DNA from: GCA-2697345 sp045565015
GTDB lineage: Bacteria; Pseudomonadota; Alphaproteobacteria; Rhodobacterales; Rhodobacteraceae
Reading direction: 5' to 3'
NCBI GenBank assembly: GCA_045565015.1
Contig: JBJLGD010000041.1
Coordinates: 1 to 23,888, forward strand
Length of the DNA: 23,888 nucleotides
The notes below the pieces were generated by a model, which saw only the letters and a list, made by a program, of their open reading frames with translations, was not told where the DNA came from and ran no database searches. Below, piece after piece: positions 1-6,452 of the stretch. The position numbers and the translations under genes were made by a program. How positions within the stretch are numbered: the stretch's first letter is position 1; the number at the start of each line of letters is the position of its first letter.

Positions 1-1025
1 CACCGATTGAATTAGAGTTAAAAAGAAAAAAGCAACTTAATCTGGGGCAACCGCCAGTCTATGATAGATCGGCTTTAAATATTACATCTAACGAATTAAA
101 AAAATTCAAAGACGCCGGGAATGGTTACTGGCGCTTCTTGCTAGACCATAATCGTGTTAATTGGAATGATGGTATTCTTGGCCCTGTATCGATAGACTCT
201 AAAAGTGTTTCTGATCCAGTTTTAATCAGAAAAGACGGTCAATTCTTGTATACACTAGCTTCCGTAGTTGATGACGTTGATATGGAAATTACCAATGTTG
301 TTAGGGGAGCAGACCACGTAACAAATACTGCAACCCAAATACAAATTATACAATCTCTAGACAAAGCTAGTCCAAGCTTTTCGCACCACTCATTATTGAC
401 AGGTCCAAGTGGAGAGGCTCTCTCAAAAAGATTGGGAGCGCTGTCCTTAAAAGATCTTAGGGCTTCTGGTATCGAAGCGATGGCTCTTTTAAGTCATTTA
501 TCTAGTATAGGGACCTCTAATCCAGTCGCATTATCCGAATCTATTGAAGAGTTGGTCAGTAATTTTGATTTAACTCATTTTGGATCTTCTCCAACAAAAA
601 TTGATGTTAAAAATTTACAACCTTTAAGTGAAAAATATCTAAAAATGCTAAGTTTTGAAAGTTTGACAGAAGATTTAAAGGCTTTAAAAATTGATAAATC
701 TTTACATGAAGATTTCTGGAATATGGCCAAAAATAACATAAAATCGCGAGCTGATTTAGAAAAATGGTGGAAAATTTGTTCACAGGGAATAAAACCAAAT
801 ATCTCAGAAAACGACCAGAAATTCATTGATCTAGCCTTTAGTATTTTACCTAAATCTCCGTATGATAAAAATACTTGGTCTAGTTGGACTAAGAAAGTCC
901 AAGAGAAAACCGGTCGTTCAGGAAAAAATTTGTATATGCCTTTGAGAAATGCCTTAACTGGGCTGGAGTATGGACCAGATATGTCCTTACTAATGCCGTT
1001 ACTCCAGTATATTAACAAAACTTAA
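1..1025 (+). CDS. gltX: Glutamyl-tRNA synthetase, C-terminal part (partial)
   Basis: This is the 3' part of a class I glutamyl-tRNA synthetase, which charges tRNA-Glu in the cytoplasm. The frame is already open at base 3 and runs for 340 residues, so the start lies outside the window. The visible start includes PPVYDRSAL, typical of the catalytic domain. The stretch RGADHVTNTATQIQIIQSL and the KMSKS-equivalent SKRLGALSL follow, and then GIEAMALLSHL leads into the helical anticodon-binding region. The spacing and the SKRLG signature resemble the GltX type of alphaproteobacteria, some of which also make Glu-tRNA-Gln; that dual role is inference only. The gene converges on the thioredoxin gene and overlaps it by 4 bases. 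Confidence 0.93.
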   Translation, partial: PIELELKRKKQLNLGQPPVYDRSALNITSNELKKFKDAGNGYWRFLLDHNRVNWNDGILGPVSIDSKSVSDPVLIRKDGQFLYTLASVVDDVDMEITNVVRGADHVTNTATQIQIIQSLDKASPSFSHHSLLTGPSGEALSKRLGALSLKDLRASGIEAMALLSHLSSIGTSNPVALSESIEELVSNFDLTHFGSSPTKIDVKNLQPLSEKYLKMLSFESLTEDLKALKIDKSLHEDFWNMAKNNIKSRADLEKWWKICSQGIKPNISENDQKFIDLAFSILPKSPYDKNTWSSWTKKVQEKTGRSGKNLYMPLRNALTGLEYGPDMSLLMPLLQYINKT

Positions 1026-1579
1026 GATACTTTCAGCCACTCCAGAAATAACTTCTCAGAGTCAGAACTATTCCAGTCTATTACCCCTTCAACCCTACCA
1101 ACTTCTTCACCTTCACGATTGATAATTATTGTAGTGGGAAGACCTTTTATTTTAAATTTTCTAGCTAGTTCACTCGTAGGATCAAAATACTGACCTAAGA
1201 ATTTTAAATTTTTTTCCTTATAAAAATTATTGATCTTATCTTTGGAGTTTCTTCCCGTAGCAACAGCTATCACTTCAAAATTGTTATTGTGCAACTTCCC
1301 CTTTAATTTATCTAAAGCAGGCATTTCTTCAACACATGGCGCACACCAAAGTGCCCAAAAATTTAGTATTGTAAACTTACCTTTAAAATCTGACAGAGAT
1401 ATTTTTGTTCCCTCTAACCCTTCAAAGCGCAATTCTGAATATGTTTTTGGTTCACGATGAAATTTAATTTTTGCAAGATCGTTATTGGCCAAAGCCAGTA
1501 AATTTACTATATCAGCACTTACGGTATTTGCACCGAACGAAATGCAAGCGTATAATAAAATAATTTTAACAATATTCAT
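1022..1579 (-). CDS. TlpA-family thiol:disulfide interchange protein
   Basis: A 185-residue thioredoxin-fold protein. Residues 1-22 form a signal peptide or N-terminal membrane anchor (lysine followed by a hydrophobic stretch, then SADIV). The active site WCAPC appears in ALWCAPCVEEMPALDKL, and the cis-proline region is KGLPTTIIINREG, as in the TlpA/ResA/AhpC-TSA group. Such proteins act in the periplasm as reductants, for example in cytochrome c or oxidase maturation; the substrate here is not known. A good Shine-Dalgarno (AAGGAT, 7 bases from the ATG) supports the start. It is divergent from argH with only 24 bases between the two start codons, an order found in other alphaproteobacteria. 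Confidence 0.88.
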   Translation of the reverse strand: MNIVKIILLYACISFGANTVSADIVNLLALANNDLAKIKFHREPKTYSELRFEGLEGTKISLSDFKGKFTILNFWALWCAPCVEEMPALDKLKGKLHNNNFEVIAVATGRNSKDKINNFYKEKNLKFLGQYFDPTSELARKFKIKGLPTTIIINREGEEVGRVEGVIDWNSSDSEKLFLEWLKVS

Positions 1580-1603
1580 TCTAATTATCCTTTGAGAGAG
1601 TTA

Positions 1604-3007
1604 ATGGCCAAAAATAAATCAAATGCAATGTGGGGTGGACGTTTTGCCTCAGGACAAGATACCTTAATGGAGACCCTAAATGCATCTATTGAATTCGATC
1701 AAAGGTTAGCAACACAGGATATCGATGGATCTATAGCACACGCGCTAATGTTGGGTCAAACAGGAATCATAACGGAGCATGATTCGCAATTAATTGTTAA
1801 AGGACTCGAGGAAATCAGAATAGAAATTGAAAACAATCAATTCATATTCAAAAAGTCTTTAGAGGACATACATATGAACATAGAAAGTAGACTTACTGAG
1901 TTAGTAGGCGAGACTGCAGGCCGGCTTCATACAGCACGATCAAGAAATGATCAGGCTGCAACTAGTTTCAAACTTTGGGTCAGAGCACAGATACAAGATA
2001 CCATGATTTTATTAAGAAAACTTCAAAAGGAACTTCTTAAAAGTGCTGACGCTAGAGTTGACTGGGTTATGCCGGGCTTTACTCACCTTCAAACTGCTCA
2101 ACCAATAACATGGGGACATCATATGCTGGCCTATGTGGAAATGTTTGAAAGAGATTTTCTTAGATTTAAAGATGCGAAACAACGCTTAAACCAAAGTCCT
2201 CTAGGATCATCAGCCCTAGCAGGAACCTCTTTTCCAATCGATCGGCAATTCACTTCTAAAGCCCTTAACTTTGATGAACCCACTACTAATTCTTTAGACT
2301 CAGTATCAGATAGAGATTTTGCTCTTGAATTTTTAAGTGTAGCTTCGATCTGTGCAGTACATCTTTCTAGGTTTTGTGAAGAAATCGTTATATGGTCTTC
2401 AGCCCAATTTAATTTCATTACTCTATCGGACGAATTCTCAACAGGTTCTTCGATTATGCCTCAAAAGAAAAACCCCGACTCCGCGGAACTGATAAGGGCA
2501 AAGATTGGTCGAATTTTTGGTTCTAATGTCGCTTTAACGATGGTCATGAAAGGATTACCACTAGCATATTCAAAAGATATGCAGGAAGATAAGGAACAAG
2601 TTTTCGATGCTTCAGATAATTTATCGTTATCTTTAAAAGTTATGACAAAAATCATTGCTACCATGAAAGTACGTAAGAAAAACCTTGAAGACGCGGCTTC
2701 CAAAGGTTTTTCAACTGCTACAGACTTAGCAGATTGGCTTGTTCGAGAGTTAAACTTACCCTTTCGAGAAGCTCATCATATTACTGGTGCAATAGTAAAA
2801 AAATGCGAAATTCAAAACTGTAGTTTATCAAACCTAAGCCTGGCAGATATGCAAATTATTGAACCGAGGATTACTGCGGATGTATTTAGCGTGCTTAGTA
2901 TTAAAAAGTCAGTTCTGAGTCGGTGTAGTTTTGGTGGAACTTCACCGATACAAGTGTCGAAACAAATTTTACGTTGGAAAGATAAGCTAAATGAAGAAGT
3001 TATTTAA
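1604..3007 (+). CDS. argH: Argininosuccinate lyase
   Basis: Last enzyme of arginine biosynthesis, splitting argininosuccinate into arginine and fumarate; cytoplasmic homotetramer of the fumarase/aspartase superfamily. The superfamily signature is clear in GSSIMPQKKNPDSAELI. HTARSRNDQ near residue 110 and MPGFTHLQTAQP near residue 155 supply other conserved active-site regions. The product is 467 residues, the usual length. I chose the ATG at 1604 because the family starts just before MWGGRF and because a GAGAG ribosome-binding site lies immediately upstream. An in-frame TTG at 1592 would add four residues. The 3' end overlaps the small lipoprotein gene by 17 bases, so the two are probably translationally linked. 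Confidence 0.97.
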   Translation: MAKNKSNAMWGGRFASGQDTLMETLNASIEFDQRLATQDIDGSIAHALMLGQTGIITEHDSQLIVKGLEEIRIEIENNQFIFKKSLEDIHMNIESRLTELVGETAGRLHTARSRNDQAATSFKLWVRAQIQDTMILLRKLQKELLKSADARVDWVMPGFTHLQTAQPITWGHHMLAYVEMFERDFLRFKDAKQRLNQSPLGSSALAGTSFPIDRQFTSKALNFDEPTTNSLDSVSDRDFALEFLSVASICAVHLSRFCEEIVIWSSAQFNFITLSDEFSTGSSIMPQKKNPDSAELIRAKIGRIFGSNVALTMVMKGLPLAYSKDMQEDKEQVFDASDNLSLSLKVMTKIIATMKVRKKNLEDAASKGFSTATDLADWLVRELNLPFREAHHITGAIVKKCEIQNCSLSNLSLADMQIIEPRITADVFSVLSIKKSVLSRCSFGGTSPIQVSKQILRWKDKLNEEVI

Positions 3008-3131
3008 TTTATTGATTTTATTTACTATAGTGGGGTGTGGCATTGATGGGCCACCGATTCCACCTGAAGATAACGCAAGTTTGACAAAGCCTATTATAAT
3101 ACTACCATCAGATAATAATATTAATACTTAG
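2991..3131 (+). CDS. lptM: Small LptM-like lipoprotein (46 aa)
   Basis: A 46-codon gene overlapping the end of argH. It encodes Lys-Lys followed by a hydrophobic stretch and a lipobox ending in TIVGC (Cys16), then GIDGPPIPPE, matching the Gly/Pro-rich start of LptM/YifL-type lipoproteins. LptM assists maturation of the LptD/E lipopolysaccharide translocon in enterobacteria; that role is carried over from the family. In many alphaproteobacteria this small gene sits between argH and lysA. Here lysA is absent and greA follows. It is easily missed because of its size. The lipobox, the position and the stop at 3129-3131 make it convincing. Confidence 0.8.
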   Translation: MKKLFNLLILFTIVGCGIDGPPIPPEDNASLTKPIIILPSDNNINT

Positions 3132-3218
3132 TTATAATAAAATTATTTTAGGGAAACTAAAAGATAATGCATTTTGTTTGAATACCACAGCAGATACAAT
3201 CGTAAGAAAAGATAGCAC

Positions 3219-3689
3219 ATGGAAAAAATTCCGATGACACCAGGAGGTTTTAAATCTCTAGATAGCGAGCTAAAAAAGTTAAAAAGCGTCGAAAGGCCGG
3301 CTATTATAAAAGCTATAGCTGAAGCTCGTGAGCATGGCGATTTATCAGAAAATGCCGAATACCATTCTGCTCGTGAAAAACAAAGCTTTATTGAAGGTCG
3401 TATAAAAGAACTTGAGGCTTCATTAGGTAAGGCAGAAGTTATTGATCCCACAACCCTTTCTGGTTCAATTAAATTTGGTGCAACTATTTTACTATTGGAT
3501 GACGAAAATGAAAAAAAACAAACTTTCCAAATCGTGGGAAGCACCGAAGCTGATATAGAGAATGGGTTACTAAATATACAGTCACCTTTAGCAAGAGCAT
3601 TAATTGGAAAAGAGATTGGTGATAGTGTCGAAGTAAAAACACCAGGTGGAACTCGAGATTACGAAATTCTTGATGTTAAGTATATCTAG
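3219..3689 (+). CDS. greA: Transcription elongation factor GreA
   Basis: A 156-residue GreA, the usual length. It rescues backtracked RNA polymerase by stimulating cleavage of the nascent transcript. The N-terminal coiled coil contains the conserved acidic tip region in AREHGDLSENAEYHSARE, where the Asp and Glu coordinate the catalytic magnesium. The C-terminal FKBP-like domain ends in the typical SPLARALIGKEIGD and the VKTPGG segment. The Shine-Dalgarno is weak. The 324-residue membrane protein gene begins 9 bases after the stop, so they are probably co-transcribed. Confidence 0.96.
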   Translation: MEKIPMTPGGFKSLDSELKKLKSVERPAIIKAIAEAREHGDLSENAEYHSAREKQSFIEGRIKELEASLGKAEVIDPTTLSGSIKFGATILLLDDENEKKQTFQIVGSTEADIENGLLNIQSPLARALIGKEIGDSVEVKTPGGTRDYEILDVKYI

Positions 3690-3698
3690 GTCCTTAAA

Positions 3699-4673
3699 AT
3701 GGTACAAAAGAATATACCGAAAAAAGACATTTTTTTTACACAAAAGTCATCTAAAAACTTTGATAAAAAAAACAGACCAATTTTTTTGATTTTAATATCC
3801 ATATGGATATTAATTTTAGTATCCATGATTATTTTAACTTCCCTGATTGATATAAATGATAGATTTTTTATATATTTCTTTATTCTAAATCTTCTAGTAC
3901 TGGTAGGTTTAGTACTAAAAATAAATACAACACTTTTAAAAAAAATTAATACCATTGAAAGTACTCTTTCAAGAATAGCTAAAAAAGTAAGCCACTCAGA
4001 AATAATCAAAGCTGAAAATGAGTCTAATGAGGCTATCAAATACTATAAAGATCCAATAGATTCAGCCATGGTTCTCTCTAATCAAACAAAATTAGAAAAC
4101 AGAATTTCTGATCTAGAGAACAAAATTTATCCACACATACAATTACAGGAACGCATAGGCGCACATGAAAACAGCAGTGAATCTATTAAAAGGCAGAAAC
4201 ACGAACCAATTTCGGTACAGGATCTTATTAGTGCGCTTAACTTCCCAAAAGACGAAGACGATACCGAAGGTTTCCGTAAGCTTCGTAAAGGATTAGCTGA
4301 TTCTGAGAACGGTGATCTTCTTAGAGCAAGCCAAGACATACAGACTTTGCTCAGTCAGGAAGGTATCTATATGGATGACCTTACCGATCAAGACTCAGAA
4401 CCGGAATTATGGAGAAGATTTTCTAAGGGTGAACGAGGTAGGAAAATATCTCCTCTTAGTATTAACGACGATGAATATATACTCCCTATTAAGAAAAAAT
4501 TACAGGATGACGATATTTTTAAAGATGCAACTTATCATTTTTTACGACACTTCGACTCCTCCTTACAGGACTTTTGTAAAAAAGCTAGTGATATAGAAAT
4601 TATCCGATTTTCGAATACAAGAACAGCTAGAGCGTTTAAAGTTTTAGGTACTGCCACCGACCGCTTTAAGTAA
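3699..4673 (+). CDS. Conserved membrane protein of unknown function
   Basis: A 324-residue protein with two predicted membrane segments at about residues 28-50 and 56-74, so both ends should face the cytoplasm. A charged, probably coiled-coil region follows (about 78-160). The C-terminal part (about 165-324) is soluble and looks conserved, with LISALNFPKDEDDTEGF, DLLRASQDIQTLLSQEGIYM, ELWRRFSKGERGR and TRTARAFKVLG. From memory this C-terminal pattern is found in uncharacterised Rhodobacteraceae proteins; I know no function for it. It lies 9 bases after greA, suggesting one transcript. The lysine-rich, AT-rich N-terminus is much more biased than the C-terminus. Confidence 0.8.
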   Translation: MVQKNIPKKDIFFTQKSSKNFDKKNRPIFLILISIWILILVSMIILTSLIDINDRFFIYFFILNLLVLVGLVLKINTTLLKKINTIESTLSRIAKKVSHSEIIKAENESNEAIKYYKDPIDSAMVLSNQTKLENRISDLENKIYPHIQLQERIGAHENSSESIKRQKHEPISVQDLISALNFPKDEDDTEGFRKLRKGLADSENGDLLRASQDIQTLLSQEGIYMDDLTDQDSEPELWRRFSKGERGRKISPLSINDDEYILPIKKKLQDDDIFKDATYHFLRHFDSSLQDFCKKASDIEIIRFSNTRTARAFKVLGTATDRFK

Positions 4674-4682
4674 CAGTGATTA

Positions 4683-5144
4683 TTAAACTGGAAAGTCAGT
4701 GCCTCTAAAAACTGTTTTCAATGAAAAACTAGATTGAATTTGTGCCACTCCAGGTAAACGCGAGAGGCTCTCTCTGTGTATCTTTGCAAAATCATCAGTA
4801 TCTTTAGCTACGACCTTCAAGAGATAATCAGCAGAACCCGCCATGAGATTACATTCTAAAACATTTGGGATTTTTTTTATTTCCTCTTCGAACTTATCTA
4901 GTACTTCGTCAGTTTGCCCATTAAGGGTTATTTCAACAAAAACGGTCGTAGATAGACCTATCTTTATGGGATCTAAAATAGCAACATAATGCTTTATTAT
5001 CTTGTCTGCCTCTAATCGCGAAACTCTTCTATGGCACGCAGACGATGATAAATTAATTTCTTCCGATAAATCAAAATTAGTTATTCTCCCTGTCTTTTGA
5101 AGAATCTTTAAGATTCGAATATCTATGTTATCTATAACCTTCAT
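4683..5144 (-). CDS. Lrp/AsnC-family transcriptional regulator
   Basis: A 153-residue regulator. The N-terminal winged helix-turn-helix (about 1-60) includes IDIRILKILQKTGRITNFDL and SSSACHRRVSRLE. The C-terminal RAM ligand-binding domain (about 65-145) includes VLECNLMAGSADYLLKVVAKD. It faces the ald gene, separated by 132 bases, which is the usual setting for an amino-acid-responsive activator of alanine dehydrogenase (the AldR arrangement). By that context it probably senses alanine or another amino acid and controls ald. The regulatory target is inference; the family is certain. It converges with the upstream membrane protein gene, leaving 9 bases between them. Confidence 0.92.
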   Translation of the reverse strand: MKVIDNIDIRILKILQKTGRITNFDLSEEINLSSSACHRRVSRLEADKIIKHYVAILDPIKIGLSTTVFVEITLNGQTDEVLDKFEEEIKKIPNVLECNLMAGSADYLLKVVAKDTDDFAKIHRESLSRLPGVAQIQSSFSLKTVFRGTDFPV

Positions 5145-5230
5145 TTTGCACTATTCTTTCTATAAAACTAACTTTAAACGAATTTTATTCTAATAAATAC
5201 TAATATAGTAGACGTAATTAGCAACTAATT

Positions 5231-5259
5231 TTCTCTACATCTGTTATCGTATTTATAAT
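5231..5259 (+). promoter_or_regulatory. Candidate ald promoter
   Basis: A perfect -10 hexamer TATAAT at 5254-5259 lies 17 bases after a poor -35 (TTCTCT, 5231-5236). An AGAGG ribosome-binding site precedes the ald ATG at 5277 by 5 bases. The weak -35 would suit an activator-dependent promoter, and the divergent Lrp-type gene is the obvious candidate. No clear Lrp operator could be picked out in this very AT-rich gap. Confidence 0.35.
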
Positions 5260-5276
5260 TATGTATAGAGGTTAAT

Positions 5277-6317
5277 ATGATAATAGGCTGTCCTAAAGAA
5301 GTTAAAGCGCAAGAATTCAGAGTAGGCTTGACACCAAACGCTGTTAAAGAACTCGTTCTTCAAGACCACACAGTTTTAATTGAAAAAAATGCTGGAATAG
5401 GCTCTGGCTTTACAGATAAAAATTACAAAGAAGCCGGTGCTAAAATTATTTCGTCCGTTGAAGAGTTATTTGATGGATCCGAAATGATAGTGAAAGTAAA
5501 AGAACCTCAGGAAGCTGAACGAAAACTTCTAAAAAAAGACCAAGTGCTTTTTACTTATCTGCATCTAGCACCCGACCCCAACCAAACTCATGATCTATTA
5601 GCTTCCGGATGTACAGCGATAGCCTATGAAACTGTGACTGACCAGTACGGTGGTTTACCGTTATTGGCTCCAATGTCAGAAGTTGCTGGACGCTTAGCGC
5701 CCCAGGTAGGGGCTTGGACACTACAAAAAGCAAACGGTGGTCGAGGAATATTAATTGGAGGTGTACCTGGAGTGGAACCTGCAAATGTGATTATTATTGG
5801 TGGAGGTGTTGTGGGAGCAAACGCTGCGAAAGTTTCACTGGGTATGGGAGCAAATGTAACAATCCTTGAGCGATCTGTAAATAAAATGCGTGAACTCGAA
5901 AATATATTTCAAGGTAGAGTAAAAACTATCTATTCGAGTACTGGAAATACGGAAAACCTTATTAAAGACGCTGATTTATTAATAGGTGCGGTATTAGTAC
6001 CAGGAGCAACTGCGCCAAAACTAGTATCTCGAGCACAGCTCTCATCTATGCGTGATGGTGCTGCTATTGTTGATGTTGCAATTGATCAAGGTGGTTGCTT
6101 TGAAACATCAAAAGCAACTACTCATGAGGACCCAATATATAATGTGGATGGCATAATGCACTATTGCGTTGCAAATATGCCTGGTGCTGTATCACGCACC
6201 TCCACCATTGCACTTGGCAATACTACAATACCTTTTGTTTTAGCTCTTGCAAATCAAGGTTGGCGCAATGCATGTAAAAATGATCATCACCTGTTAAATG
6301 GCCTTAAATATACATAA
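5277..6317 (+). CDS. ald: Alanine dehydrogenase (C-terminus frameshifted)
   Basis: NAD-dependent oxidative deamination of L-alanine to pyruvate and ammonia. The N-terminus (MIIGCPKEVKAQEFRVGLTP) is diagnostic. VKVKEPQ and TYLHLAPD carry the conserved Lys and His of the substrate site, and VIIIGGGVVGANAAKVSLG is the Rossmann nucleotide-binding loop. The frame stops after 346 residues, about 25 short of the family. The missing C-terminus is present directly downstream in another frame (see next entry). The break lies at GGCCTTAAATAT (about 6300-6311), where removing one A restores a 372-residue enzyme. Only the last 29 residues are affected, so this could be a sequencing error, and a truncated protein might still fold. 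Confidence 0.92.
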   Translation: MIIGCPKEVKAQEFRVGLTPNAVKELVLQDHTVLIEKNAGIGSGFTDKNYKEAGAKIISSVEELFDGSEMIVKVKEPQEAERKLLKKDQVLFTYLHLAPDPNQTHDLLASGCTAIAYETVTDQYGGLPLLAPMSEVAGRLAPQVGAWTLQKANGGRGILIGGVPGVEPANVIIIGGGVVGANAAKVSLGMGANVTILERSVNKMRELENIFQGRVKTIYSSTGNTENLIKDADLLIGAVLVPGATAPKLVSRAQLSSMRDGAAIVDVAIDQGGCFETSKATTHEDPIYNVDGIMHYCVANMPGAVSRTSTIALGNTTIPFVLALANQGWRNACKNDHHLLNGLKYT

Positions 6318-6396
6318 TGGGCTGTTAACGTACAAAGCTGTCGGTGAGGCGTTGGATATACCAGTAATCAGTCCTTTAGATGCACTTTCTAGCTGA
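6301..6396 (+). other. ald: Out-of-frame C-terminal end of ald
   Basis: In the +1 frame this stretch reads LNIHNGLLTYKAVGEALDI and then PVISPLDALSS before a TGA at 6394-6396. This is the typical end of alanine dehydrogenase (LNVHNGKLTYKAV-like). Joining it to the main frame after Leu343 gives a protein of normal length. It is part of ald and not a separate gene. Confidence 0.85.
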
Positions 6397-6452
6397 TAAA
6401 TCTCTGATTAGTCTGTTGACTTATAATTTAACAAATAACTAGAGATTCTCGA

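Noticed and set aside
6303..6312. Programmed +1 frameshift at CTT-AAA in ald, by analogy with CTT-based shift sites.
   Set aside because: There is no rare or stop codon in the A site and no stimulatory element, and two other genes show the same kind of inserted base, so error or mutation is simpler.
6399..6447. Inverted repeat AATCTCT / AGAGATT between ald and pheT as a bidirectional terminator.
   Set aside because: The arms are 7 bases with a loop of about 35, AT-rich and without an adjoining T run.
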